DNA of 64,000 nucleotides from CBDCGS01 sp965216915 (lineage in GTDB: Bacteria > Pseudomonadota > Alphaproteobacteria > UBA828). Position 1 is the first letter of the stretch, and every line of letters begins with the position of its first letter. Positions 15,215 through 25,325 of this stretch are shown here, piece by piece. The DNA lies in the NCBI GenBank assembly GCA_965216915.1, contig CBDCGS010000010.1, positions 744,001 to 808,000 of the forward strand. Direction: 5' to 3'. A program made the position numbers and the translations under genes. The notes under the pieces were generated by a model. The model saw only the letters and a program-made list of their open reading frames with translations, was not told where the DNA came from and did not search any database.

Positions 15215-17230
15215 ATGAGCAAGAACCAAGAGGGCTACACGCTCGACCCGGTGACCTTCGAGGTCTTGAAGAACGCCTACGTCAACATCGTCGACCAGAT
15301 GGCGGAGCAGATCTTCCGCACCTGCTATTCGTTCGTGATCTGGTCGCGCGACTTCTCCTCGGCGATTTGCGACACGCAAGGCAACACGATCATGCAGGGG
15401 AGCGGCGATATCGCCGCTCATGTCGGCACGCTGCACTACACGGCGCAGGCCGTGATCAACAAGTTCGGCGACGACATCCACCCCGGCGACACCTTCGTCG
15501 TGAACGACGTCTATCAAGGCGGCACCCACTTCAACGACACCCGCATCGTCCGCCCGATCTTCTACAAGGACATGCATCTCGGTTTCGCCCAGGCGAACGG
15601 CCACTGGGCGGATGTTGGCGGCGCCGTGCCGGGCTCGTTCAACGTCAGCGCGCTCGATCACATGGCGGAAGGGCTCCGCATCACGCCCGTCCGCGTGTTC
15701 AGCAAGGGCAAGTACCTCTCCGACGTGGCCGAGCTGATCGCCAACAACACGCGCGCGCCGGCCGACATCATCGGCGACCTGCAGGCGCAGGCCGAGGCGT
15801 GCAACGTCGCCGAGCGCGAGATCTGCCGGCTCTGCGACAAATATGGCGTGGACGTGATCAAGACCTCGTTCGCGGAGGTGCAGGACTATGTCGAGACGTT
15901 GACCCGCCAGCGCATCGCCAAGCTCCCTGACGGGGTGTGGGAAACGGAAGACTATATCGACGTCGATCCGGTGGCGGGCGAGGGGCTGATCCCGATCCGC
16001 ATCAAGATGACGATCGACGGCGACAGCGTGCACTACGATCTTTCGGGCTCGCACCCGAAGACCATCTCGACCTTCCTCAATTGCTGCTATGGCGGTGCCT
16101 TCGCGGCGATCGTCGCGGGCACCAAGATGCAGTCGCCCGATATCCCGCTCAACTCGGGCTTCTATCGCGTGGTGACGGTCGACCTCGGGCCGAAGGGCAC
16201 GGTGGTGAATGCCGACTGGCCGACGCCTGTCGCCGGCTTCTGCTCCGGGCCCTTCGAGAAGATCATGAACTCGGTGTTCGAGCTCTGGGCGGAGATCCTG
16301 CCCGAGCGGGCGATGGCCTGCACCTTCAACCTCGAATATCTGCTGATCGGCGGGCGCGATGGGCGCAAGGAGGATCGGCCCTACTTCATGTGGTACGACT
16401 GGATGGTCGGCGGCTGGGGGGCGCGCAACGGCCGCGACGGCTGGGGCGCCACGGGTCCGGTCTTCGGTGTCCAACTCGGCACCCAGCCCTTCGAGGGGCA
16501 GGAGCGTCTCGCCCCGGTGCTCACCACCGGCCACGAGCTGATCACCGATTCGGGTGGCCCGGGCACCTCGCGCGGCGGCCTCGGTGTCGAGAAGGGTGCG
16601 ATCTTGACCAAGGCGGAGCGCTCGGTCGTCTCCTATTGCTGCGACCGCGAGCGCTCGATCACCTGGGGGCTCTGGGGTGGCCTGCCCTCGATCCCGCACG
16701 GCGTATGGGTCAATCCTGGCACCCAGGGCGAGCGCTATCTCGGCTCGATCTTCTCGGGCGTGCCGGTCGAGGCCGGCGACACGGTGACGCGGCCGTCCGC
16801 CGGCGGCGGCGGCCTCGGCGACCCGCTCGAGCGCGATCCGGAGACGGTCTGTGACGATGTCGCCGATGGCTACGTCTCGATCGAGCGCGCGCGCAAGGAC
16901 TATGGCGTGGTCGTCCGCGAGATCGAGGCGGATCTCGCGGAGTACGAGGTCGATACGGCGGCGACCGAGGCGGCGCGTGCCGAGATCCGCGCGAACCGCC
17001 ATGCGTGGCTCGACGAGGACGCCGAGGCGATCGCGGCGAAATACCGCAGCAAGGAGCTCGATGCCTTCGACCTGATCCGCCAATACGGCGTGATCGTCGA
17101 TTGGGGCACCGGCGCGCTGCTGCCCAACACCACCGAGCAGTTTCGCGCCATGCTGAAGCGCCGCACCGCGGCTCACTGGGCCGGCAACGGGAAAACATCC
17201 AACCAGCCGCCGACCCTCCGGGTGGCTTAG
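15215..17230 (+). CDS. hyuB: Hydantoinase B/oxoprolinase family subunit (HyuB-like)
   Basis: A 671-residue partner of HyuA. Recognisable blocks are LKNAYVNIVDQMAEQIFRTC, MQGSGDIAAHVGTLHYTA, VNDVYQGGTHFNDTRIVRPI and NGHWADVGGAVPGSFN near the N-terminus, then SGGPGTSRGGLGVEKGAIL and the terminal GGGGLGDPLERDPETV typical of the family. An ATG at 15215 has AGAGGA eight bases before it and is preferred over the GTG at 15209. The A and B chains together form the ATP-dependent ring-opening or carboxylating enzyme. No third subunit (acetone carboxylase gamma) and no carbamoylase gene follows, so hydantoinase, oxoprolinase or aryl-ketone carboxylase activity all stay possible. Confidence 0.9.
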   Translation: MSKNQEGYTLDPVTFEVLKNAYVNIVDQMAEQIFRTCYSFVIWSRDFSSAICDTQGNTIMQGSGDIAAHVGTLHYTAQAVINKFGDDIHPGDTFVVNDVYQGGTHFNDTRIVRPIFYKDMHLGFAQANGHWADVGGAVPGSFNVSALDHMAEGLRITPVRVFSKGKYLSDVAELIANNTRAPADIIGDLQAQAEACNVAEREICRLCDKYGVDVIKTSFAEVQDYVETLTRQRIAKLPDGVWETEDYIDVDPVAGEGLIPIRIKMTIDGDSVHYDLSGSHPKTISTFLNCCYGGAFAAIVAGTKMQSPDIPLNSGFYRVVTVDLGPKGTVVNADWPTPVAGFCSGPFEKIMNSVFELWAEILPERAMACTFNLEYLLIGGRDGRKEDRPYFMWYDWMVGGWGARNGRDGWGATGPVFGVQLGTQPFEGQERLAPVLTTGHELITDSGGPGTSRGGLGVEKGAILTKAERSVVSYCCDRERSITWGLWGGLPSIPHGVWVNPGTQGERYLGSIFSGVPVEAGDTVTRPSAGGGGLGDPLERDPETVCDDVADGYVSIERARKDYGVVVREIEADLAEYEVDTAATEAARAEIRANRHAWLDEDAEAIAAKYRSKELDAFDLIRQYGVIVDWGTGALLPNTTEQFRAMLKRRTAAHWAGNGKTSNQPPTLRVA

Positions 17231-17319
17231 AGGCGGCGGGCCTCGAGGCTGCTAAGTGTTAGTCATTTTTGGAGGTTTCGTTGACGCTTCTGCAACCCAA
17301 CTTGGTGATAGTTTGGTAA

Positions 17320-18585
17320 ATGTCTGACCTCGGCTCCACACCCAGCGGGCGCGCCGGAGCGCGCCCCGCGGCCAAGCAATTACCGCGCGAGCCGGCCGGC
17401 GAGTCGGTTTGGCTGCCCTGGCTTCAGGGTGGGCTTCTTGTGCTGGGGTCCATGATCTTCGGCGGCGCTCTCATGATCTGGGTCGAGATCGGCGAATCGC
17501 CGGCATCGCAGACCGCCGAGCGCGTGAGCGTCGTCGTGGAGGAGCAAGTCGCGAGCGTGCCGAGCAAGGGGCGCGTGGCGCTCGTCCAGCCGCTGCCTGG
17601 CCGGCCCGACCTCGCGGTGCCCGCATCGATGTTCCGGGGGATGCGGCCCGTCGGCGAGTCACCGTCCGCTGTCGTGAGCCGGGTGCTCGACCTCGGCGAG
17701 ACCGCCTCTGACCCGGCGCGAGAGCGCAAGGTTGCTGCCCTGACCCCCGAGCATGCCGCCGCCGCGCATGGACATCACGCCCATGCCCGCGCGCCGATCG
17801 AAATCTCCTTCAGGACGCCGGCGGACGAGGTGCCGGGCTACGATCCGCCGCGGGTCGGCCGTATGCCGGACGACGCCCTGATCGCGATCGTGATTGACGA
17901 TCTCGGCCACAATCGGCGCGAGGTGCGCCGCGCGATGGATCTCGACGCGGCCTTGACGCTCGCGTTTCTGCCCTATCCGCAGAACGCGGACAGGCTCGCG
18001 GAAGCAGCGTACCGCGCGGGACATGAGCTCCTGGTCCACCTCCCGATGGAGCCGCATGATCCGCAAGAGGATCCCGGACCAAACGCGCTCCGCGTCGGGA
18101 TGAACGCCGATGAGCTTGCCCGGCGCATCGAGCACAACCTCACGCGGTTCGACGGCTATGTGGGTGTCAACAACCACATGGGCAGCCGTTTCACGAGCGA
18201 CCACGGGAGCATGGCGTTGGCCCTCGGGGAGCTGAATCGGCGCGGGCTCTTCTTCTTGGATTCCGTGACCGGCGCGGGCTCGCAGGCCAAAGAGATCGCG
18301 TCGTCCATGGCGATGCCGTTCGCGCGGCGCGACGTGTTTCTCGACACGGTCGCGAGCGTCGATTTCACGAAACGCCAATTGGCGAGGCTCGAGCGCGTGG
18401 CGGCCGAGCGCGGCACGGCGATCGCGATCGGGCATCCCTACGAGACGACCTATCAGGCGCTCGCCGAGTGGCTGCCCGAGGCACGGGCGCGGGGCGTGAC
18501 GGTCGTGCCGTTGAGCCAGGTCGTGGAGCGCGTCTGCGACTGTGTTGCGGTCGCGCGCCAGATCTCACGGGGTTTCGAAGAGTGA
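17320..18585 (+). CDS. Divergent polysaccharide deacetylase (YibQ/DUF610-like)
   Basis: A 421-residue membrane-anchored envelope protein. It has a cytosolic N-terminus, one membrane segment near residues 33-52 (GLLVLGSMIFGGALMIWVEI), a variable linker, and a periplasmic NodB-like domain from about residue 185. That domain starts ALIAIVIDDLGHNRREVRRA and contains ELLVHLPMEPHDPQEDPGPN, GVNNHMGSRFTSD and a late GTAIAIGHPYETTYQALAEW. These are the metal-site regions of the divergent deacetylase family, often found near peptidoglycan-splitting genes. A possible -35 TTGACG is at 17281, but its -10 is weak. Its last 21 bases overlap the end of the convergent ppiD gene, so the two transcripts collide there. 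Confidence 0.85.
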   Translation: MSDLGSTPSGRAGARPAAKQLPREPAGESVWLPWLQGGLLVLGSMIFGGALMIWVEIGESPASQTAERVSVVVEEQVASVPSKGRVALVQPLPGRPDLAVPASMFRGMRPVGESPSAVVSRVLDLGETASDPARERKVAALTPEHAAAAHGHHAHARAPIEISFRTPADEVPGYDPPRVGRMPDDALIAIVIDDLGHNRREVRRAMDLDAALTLAFLPYPQNADRLAEAAYRAGHELLVHLPMEPHDPQEDPGPNALRVGMNADELARRIEHNLTRFDGYVGVNNHMGSRFTSDHGSMALALGELNRRGLFFLDSVTGAGSQAKEIASSMAMPFARRDVFLDTVASVDFTKRQLARLERVAAERGTAIAIGHPYETTYQALAEWLPEARARGVTVVPLSQVVERVCDCVAVARQISRGFEE

Positions 18586-20448
18586 GTTGAGCACGGTCGG
18601 GTTGACCGTCGGCCGGTAGCGGGCGTGGAGCCCGATGCCAAAAGCCTCCGCCACCTCGTCGCTCCACCGTTCCGTGACCCTGTCGCGCCAGCTATTGGGC
18701 GCATCACCGGCGCTGGCCTCGCTGACTCCCGATAGAACGGCGACCGCCCAACCGTCGCCGACGCGCGCGACGACCGGCTCCCGAGAACTCGGCTCCACGC
18801 TGAACAAGGCTCTCACCAAATCTTGCGAGGTGATCTCGCCGTTGCGTCCATCACGGGTCACGCCCTCGAGGCGTGCCACCGGGTAGCCGGCCTCGCCCGC
18901 CGCCTCGGCGAGCGGCGTGCCGCCGGCGATCGAATCGGCGAATGCGCGCGCCTGTGTCTCGGCGGCTTCGCTGCGGCGCTCCCGGAGGAGGCTCTCTCTC
19001 ACCTCGTCTCGAATGTCGTCGAGCGGCTTGACGGCCGGTGCGTCGATCCGATCGACGCGGAGCGCGACGAAGCTGCCGTCGCTCAGCTCGATGAGCGGGG
19101 ATTCGGCCCCCGCCTCGGTGTCCAGTGCCAGCGCCAAGATCTCGTCGCGGCTCTCGACCCCCGCGAGCACCGGGTCGCCGGCCCGGTCGAGTCCGATCGC
19201 ATCCATCGAGTCAATGACCTCGATCGGGATGCCGAGCGGTCGTGCCGCCATCTCCAACGGTGCCTCGCCGGCGCGCGCGTCCTCGAAGGCATCGTGCAGG
19301 CGGTAGAGATCGTCGTAGGCCAGCTCCTCGGCGAGATCGCTCCTGAGCTGCTCGCGAATCTCCGCGAAGTCCTGCGCGCGGGCGGGCGTGATGCCGTCGA
19401 GCTTGAACAGATGCCAGCCGAAGCGCGAGGCGACGGGGTCGCTCACCGCGCCCGCCTCGAGCGAGAACACGACCTCGGTCACGGCCGGGTCGAGATCGCC
19501 GCGTTCGACCGCACCGAGCGAGAAGCTCGTCGCGCCGCGTGCGGCCAGTGCCTCGCTCACCTCCTCGAAGCTCTTGCCGGCGCCCAGCATCTCGGCGCCC
19601 TCGTTGATCAAAGCCTGGTCGACCGCGAGGATTTGCTGAACGGAACGCTGCTCGGGTGTTTCGAACTCGCCGATCCGGGTGTCGTAGGCCGCCCGAAGGT
19701 CGTCCTCGCTGACTTCGAGCTCGGCGCGGATCGCGTCGATCGACAGCCGCGCGAGAGTGAGCGCACGGTATTCCGGCGCCGTGAACAGCGCGGCATTGGC
19801 CTCGTGGTAGGCGAGCAGCTCGGCCTCAGTCGGGGCGGGCACCTGGGTCATGGTGGTGCCGGCGATCAGGACATACGCAGCATTCCGCGCCTCTTCCTGA
19901 TAGCGGTATAGCGCATCGCTCAGAGCGCGCGGCGCGGGCCGGGGGCTGCCGATCGTGCCGAGAAGCTGGGAGCGGCGGAGGTCGGCGCGAATCAGGCTCT
20001 CATACTCTTCCGGCGTGATGCGGTTGCGGCTGAGCGCCCGTTCGTAGGCCGCACGATCGAAGCGGCCGCTTTCGTCGTGGAAGGCCGCGGTGTCATGGAG
20101 GGCCTGGACGACGCGTCCATCGGGCGTCCGAAGCCCGAGGGCATCGGCCTCTTCATCGAGCAACGCCTGGCGGACCAAAATGGCCAGCACCTGGTTGCTG
20201 ACCCCCATCTCGTTGGCCTCCTGCGAGGTGATCTGGGGATAGGTTTGCTGCAGCCGCTGCACCTCGCGGCGGAAGGCGCGCGAGAATTGCGTCGAGGTGA
20301 CCTCGGTGTCGCCCACCACCGCCACCACGTCGCCGCTATGGCCGATGAAGGCGTCGCCAATGCCCCAAACGCCGAAGCTCAGCGCCAACACGATGATCAC
20401 GGCCTTGCCGGTCCACGACTTCGTGGTCTTGCGCACTGATCCGAACAT
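18565..20448 (-). CDS. ppiD: Periplasmic folding chaperone/peptidyl-prolyl isomerase (PpiD-like)
   Basis: A 627-residue inner-membrane-anchored SurA/PpiD-type protein. A basic start (MFGSVRKTTKSWTGK) leads into one membrane helix (VIIVLALSFGVWGIGDAFI). The SurA-like N-domain follows (VVAVVGDTEVTSTQFSRAF), then a parvulin domain at about residues 255-355 (QQILAVDQALINEGAEMLGA ... FSLEAGAVSDPVASRFGWHL) and a second, degenerate chaperone lobe. It helps exported proteins fold near the Sec translocon and outer-membrane assembly route. Upstream and divergent is tpiA, an arrangement familiar from alphaproteobacteria. The gene is convergent with, and overlaps, the deacetylase gene. Confidence 0.9.
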   Translation of the reverse strand: MFGSVRKTTKSWTGKAVIIVLALSFGVWGIGDAFIGHSGDVVAVVGDTEVTSTQFSRAFRREVQRLQQTYPQITSQEANEMGVSNQVLAILVRQALLDEEADALGLRTPDGRVVQALHDTAAFHDESGRFDRAAYERALSRNRITPEEYESLIRADLRRSQLLGTIGSPRPAPRALSDALYRYQEEARNAAYVLIAGTTMTQVPAPTEAELLAYHEANAALFTAPEYRALTLARLSIDAIRAELEVSEDDLRAAYDTRIGEFETPEQRSVQQILAVDQALINEGAEMLGAGKSFEEVSEALAARGATSFSLGAVERGDLDPAVTEVVFSLEAGAVSDPVASRFGWHLFKLDGITPARAQDFAEIREQLRSDLAEELAYDDLYRLHDAFEDARAGEAPLEMAARPLGIPIEVIDSMDAIGLDRAGDPVLAGVESRDEILALALDTEAGAESPLIELSDGSFVALRVDRIDAPAVKPLDDIRDEVRESLLRERRSEAAETQARAFADSIAGGTPLAEAAGEAGYPVARLEGVTRDGRNGEITSQDLVRALFSVEPSSREPVVARVGDGWAVAVLSGVSEASAGDAPNSWRDRVTERWSDEVAEAFGIGLHARYRPTVNPTVLNSLFETP

Positions 20449-20649
20449 GCCTCAGAAGCCGTCCTTAACCGTCTGAAATAGTGAAGACTTGCGTGCCAGC
20501 CGATGGCGATGATAGGCGCCAGCGCGGGGGCCGCGCAACCGCGCATCGCCACATTCGGGCGCGTGCGGGCCCGATGGCACGCGTTGGTCTTTCGTTCTGC
20601 TCTGTGGTAAAGCTCCGCCGCCGCCTCCTGAAGCCGACAGCATAGCGCC

Positions 20650-21426
20650 ATGACCGCTCCTCGCCGCCCTCTTGTCATCGCGAATTGGAAGATGAACGGG
20701 TTACGACGCGATGGCCTGGCGCGGGCGCGGGCGCTCCGTGAGCACGCCGCGGGTGGGCCGCCGCCCTGCGATGTCGTGCTCTGCCCACCGGCGACGCTGC
20801 TCACCGAGATCGGGGCCATCGTGGCGAACAGCGCAGTCGCGCTGGGCGCACAGGACTGCCACGCCGCCGAGTCGGGGGCGCACACCGGAGATCTCGCGGC
20901 GACCATGCTGGCCGATGTCGGCTGCGGCTACGCCATCGTTGGCCATTCGGAGCGGCGCGCCGATCATGGCGAGCGCGACGCCGACGTCGCGGGCAAGGCG
21001 GCGGCGGCGCAGAATGCCGGGTTGATCGCCGTCGTCTGCGTTGGAGAGCAACTGGCCGAACGCGAGGCCGGCCGCGCGCTCGCCGTCGTCGGCTCCCAGG
21101 TGGCGCAGTCGCTGCCCGACGGGGCGACCCCGGCGAACACGGCGATCGCCTACGAGCCCGTCTGGGCGATCGGCTCCGGCCGCACGCCCACGGAGGACGA
21201 GATTGCCGAGGTTCATGCCGGGATCCGCCAGGCATGGCAGGCGCGATTTTCGGCGGGCGAAGAGGCGGTTCGCGTGCTATATGGCGGCTCCGTCAAAGCC
21301 AGCAACGCGGCGTCGATCCTGGCGACCGCGGGTGTCGATGGCGCGCTGGTCGGCGGCGCAAGCCTGGTGGCCGAGGATTTTTGGGCGATTTGCTGCGCTG
21401 CCGCCGATCGCGGCGCATCGCGCTGA
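20650..21426 (+). CDS. tpiA: Triosephosphate isomerase
   Basis: A 258-residue TIM barrel interconverting dihydroxyacetone phosphate and glyceraldehyde 3-phosphate in the cytosol. Catalytic residues are all present: Asn12/Lys14 (ANWKMNG), His99 (AIVGHSERR) and Glu169 (AIAYEPVWAIGSGRTP). The phosphate loop YGGSVKASNA and the closing GALVGGASL are also intact. Length is normal. It starts a rightward run with secG 12 bases on, then pyrG and kdsA. The 201-base divergent spacer to ppiD should contain promoters for both; no strong consensus pair was seen. Confidence 0.97.
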   Translation: MTAPRRPLVIANWKMNGLRRDGLARARALREHAAGGPPPCDVVLCPPATLLTEIGAIVANSAVALGAQDCHAAESGAHTGDLAATMLADVGCGYAIVGHSERRADHGERDADVAGKAAAAQNAGLIAVVCVGEQLAEREAGRALAVVGSQVAQSLPDGATPANTAIAYEPVWAIGSGRTPTEDEIAEVHAGIRQAWQARFSAGEEAVRVLYGGSVKASNAASILATAGVDGALVGGASLVAEDFWAICCAAADRGASR

Positions 21427-21438
21427 ACGGGGATACCG

Positions 21439-21819
21439 GTGGAAACCATTCTCCTTGTGATCTTGATCATCATCGCTGTCGTGATGATCGGCATCATTCT
21501 CATCCAGCGGAGCGAGGGCGGCGCCCTCGGCATCGGCGGGGGCGGCCCGGGCGCACTATTCTCGGCGCGCGGCTCCGCCAACCTTCTCACCCGGGTCACA
21601 GCGGTGCTCGCCGCTCTCTTCATGGTGCTGAGCCTGGTGCTCGCCGTGATCGCGGGCGGCGGCGACGGCGGGTCCGTGCTCGATCGAGTCGAGGACGCAC
21701 CGCCGATCGAGGCGGAGCCGGCGCCCGACCTCACGCTTCCGGGCGAGGAAGGCATCGACTTTACGCCCGATGAGGGGCTTCCGGCCGACGAAATGCCGCT
21801 CGTGCCGCGGGCCGACTAG
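21439..21819 (+). CDS. secG: Preprotein translocase subunit SecG
   Basis: A 126-residue inner-membrane protein with a GTG start, 12 bases after tpiA and preceded by GGGGA. Two membrane helices (TILLVILIIIAVVMIGIILI and LTRVTAVLAALFMVLSLVLA) flank the signature cytosolic loop QRSEGGALGIGGGG followed by FSARGSAN. SecG assists SecYE and SecA during protein export. The C-terminal 45 residues are an acidic, Pro-rich tail (APDLTLPGEEGIDF) typical in style for alphaproteobacterial SecG. The tpiA-secG-pyrG order is common in this class. Confidence 0.95.
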   Translation: METILLVILIIIAVVMIGIILIQRSEGGALGIGGGGPGALFSARGSANLLTRVTAVLAALFMVLSLVLAVIAGGGDGGSVLDRVEDAPPIEAEPAPDLTLPGEEGIDFTPDEGLPADEMPLVPRAD

Positions 21820-21845
21820 CGAATGCCCGAGAAGACCGTACCGCC

Positions 21846-21869
21846 CCCCACCTCCTGCATTGGGTGGGG
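21846..21869 (+). promoter_or_regulatory. GC-rich hairpin between secG and pyrG
   Basis: CCCCACC (21846-21852) pairs with GGTGGGG (21863-21869) around a 10-base loop. No T-run follows, so it is not a normal intrinsic terminator. The right arm overlaps the proposed -35 region of the pyrG promoter. It may slow read-through from tpiA-secG, or act as a control hairpin. Confidence 0.45.
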
Positions 21870-21888
21870 CGTCGAAATTTGCTATAAT
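21860..21888 (+). promoter_or_regulatory. Sigma-70 promoter for pyrG with consensus extended -10
   Basis: A perfect TATAAT lies at 21883-21888, preceded by TG at 21880-21881 (extended -10 TGCTATAAT). TTGGGT at 21860-21865 gives a 17-base spacer and a partial -35. Transcription would begin near 21895, only a few bases from the pyrG ATG at 21897, so the message would be leaderless or nearly so. Confidence 0.7.
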
Positions 21889-21896
21889 GGTGGTCC

Positions 21897-23525
<1,629 letters not shown>

Positions 23526-23543
23526 GCGGCGCGGAGCGCGCCG

Positions 23544-24401
23544 ATGCCCGACCATCAGCCCCGGCATGTTTCGGTCGCCGATTTCACCATCGGCAACGAC
23601 CGTCCACTCACGTTGATCGCGGGCCCTTGCGCCATCGAAAGCCGCGATCACGCGCTCGAGGTCTCGAGCGCGCTGGTGGAGATGACGCGCAACCGCGGCG
23701 TGCCGTTCATCTACAAAAGCTCGTTCGACAAGGCGAACCGCACGAGCGCGACGAGCGCACGGGGCATCGGGCTCGACGAAGGCCTGGATGCGCTCGCGGT
23801 GGTGCGTGCGCGTCACGGCTGCCCGGTGCTGACCGATGTGCACACGCCGGAGCAATGCGCATCGGTGGCCGAGGTCGTCGACGTGCTGCAGATCCCGGCA
23901 TTTCTCTGCCGCCAGACCGACCTCCTGCTCGCGGCCGCCGCCACCGGCAAACCGGTGAACGTCAAGAAGGGCCAGTTCCTCGCTCCGTGGGACATGCGCC
24001 ACGTGGTCGCCAAGCTCGATGGCGCGGGAAACCCCAACACCCTGGTGTGCGAGCGTGGCGCGAGCTTCGGCTACAACACGCTGATCTCCGACATGCGCGC
24101 GCTGCCGATTCTCGCCGAGACCGGGTGTCCCGTGGTCTTCGACGCGACCCATTCCGTGCAACAGCCGGGCGGCCGCGGCGAAACCAGCGGCGGCGAGCGC
24201 GCGTTCGTCCCCGTGCTGGCACGCGCAGCGGTCGCGGTGGGTGTGGCCGCGCTCTTCGTCGAGACCCATCCCGATCCCGACAGGGCGCCCTCCGACGGTC
24301 CGAACATGGTGCGCCTCGCCGATCTGCCGGCGCTGTTGGAGGAGCTGGTCGCCTTCGATAAGCTGGCGAAGGCCCGCCACGGGAGCGCGGGCGCGGGCTA
24401 G
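23544..24401 (+). CDS. kdsA: 3-deoxy-8-phosphooctulonate synthase, metal-dependent type
   Basis: A 285-residue TIM-barrel enzyme condensing phosphoenolpyruvate and arabinose 5-phosphate to Kdo 8-phosphate, the first committed step to the inner core sugar of lipopolysaccharide. Motifs are LIAGPCAIESRD, FIYKSSFDKANRTSATS, KKGQFLAPWDM, ERGASFGYNTLISDMR and VFDATHSVQQPGG. Cys29 in AGPCAIES, with the His/Glu/Asp positions seen in ETHPDPDRAPSDGPN and DATHS, matches the metal-requiring class known from Aquifex rather than the E. coli class, which has Asn there. The aminotransferase gene follows 12 bases later, where eno is often found in relatives. Confidence 0.97.
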   Translation: MPDHQPRHVSVADFTIGNDRPLTLIAGPCAIESRDHALEVSSALVEMTRNRGVPFIYKSSFDKANRTSATSARGIGLDEGLDALAVVRARHGCPVLTDVHTPEQCASVAEVVDVLQIPAFLCRQTDLLLAAAATGKPVNVKKGQFLAPWDMRHVVAKLDGAGNPNTLVCERGASFGYNTLISDMRALPILAETGCPVVFDATHSVQQPGGRGETSGGERAFVPVLARAAVAVGVAALFVETHPDPDRAPSDGPNMVRLADLPALLEELVAFDKLAKARHGSAGAG

Positions 24402-24413
24402 GAGAGGTTCGCT

Positions 24414-25310
24414 ATGAGCGACGGCTGTGTGTTTCTGAACGGCGAGTATGTGGCGCCCGACGAGGCGAAGATGTCGATCTTCGATGTCGGCTTCGTGTGG
24501 GGGGATTGCGTCTATGACGTCACCTCGACGTGGAAGGGGCTTTTCTTCCGGCTCGACGATCACCTGGCGCGGTTCGAGCGCTCGATCGCGGGCTTCAACC
24601 TGCCCATGCCCTACAGCGTCGCCGAGATGCGGCGGATTTGCGCCGAGTGCGTCGATCGGGCGGGCCTCGAGGACGCCTACGTCAAGGTGCAAATGACCCG
24701 CGGCGTGATTCCGAACCATACGCGCGACCCGCGGTCGGGCGCGGGCTTTTTCGTGGCCTATGCGTTGCCCTATGTGTGGCTCTGGGGCGAGGAAAAGTGT
24801 CGCAACGGGGTCGACCTCTTTGTGGCGGAGGTCGAGCGCGTCTCGTCGAAGGCGATCGATCAGCGCTACAAGAACTACAACCGCGCCGATCTCGTGCAAG
24901 CGCGCTTCGAGGCTTACGATCAGGGCTGTGACGACGCGATCCTTTGCGGCCCGGACGGCAGCCTCACCGAAGGGCCCGGTTACAACATCTTCGTCGTCAA
25001 GCGCGGCAAGGTCGCAACGCCCGACCACAACATTCTCGAAGGGATCACGCGGCGCTCGGTCGCCGAGATCTGCGGCCTGGAGGGCATCGCCTACGAGGAA
25101 CGCAGCGTCCATCCGGACGAGTTGAAGGATGCCGAGGAGGTGTTCGCGGCGACCACCGCGGGCGGCGTGATGCCCGTGACACGGATCAATGGCGAGCCGG
25201 TCGGCAATGCGCATGCCGGCATCGTCACGAGCCGCATCCAGGACCGCTATTGGCGGGAGAGGGAAGCCGGCTGGCATGGCGTGTCGGTCGCCGACGTTCT
25301 CGCCGCCTGA
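24414..25310 (+). CDS. Class IV PLP aminotransferase, copy 2
   Basis: A 298-residue fold-type IV aminotransferase closely related in motif layout to copy 1: VYDVTSTWKGLFFRLDDHLA, the PLP-lysine region QRYKNYNRADLVQARFEAYD, SLTEGPGYNIFVV, and ATTAGGVMPVTRINGEPVG. GGAGAGG precedes the ATG. Its position between kdsA and eno breaks a gene pair that is commonly adjacent in alphaproteobacteria. The substrate is unknown; branched-chain, D-amino-acid or amine substrates occur in the family. It is followed after 15 bases by the large exported beta-helix/Kelch gene, so the two may be one unit. Confidence 0.9.
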   Translation: MSDGCVFLNGEYVAPDEAKMSIFDVGFVWGDCVYDVTSTWKGLFFRLDDHLARFERSIAGFNLPMPYSVAEMRRICAECVDRAGLEDAYVKVQMTRGVIPNHTRDPRSGAGFFVAYALPYVWLWGEEKCRNGVDLFVAEVERVSSKAIDQRYKNYNRADLVQARFEAYDQGCDDAILCGPDGSLTEGPGYNIFVVKRGKVATPDHNILEGITRRSVAEICGLEGIAYEERSVHPDELKDAEEVFAATTAGGVMPVTRINGEPVGNAHAGIVTSRIQDRYWREREAGWHGVSVADVLAA

Positions 25311-25325
25311 TCCGATCCCGACCGC

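Noticed and set aside
12811..17176. Long minus-strand frames of 803 and 709 codons antisense to hyuA and hyuB
   Set aside because: Both lie opposite clear hyuA/hyuB coding sequence, and the products are His/Arg-rich with no domain. They are codon-bias shadows.
17231..17319. Terminator after hyuB from GCCTCGAGGC plus a later T-run
   Set aside because: The palindrome has no loop and the T-run follows a different four-base-pair stem; too weak to call.
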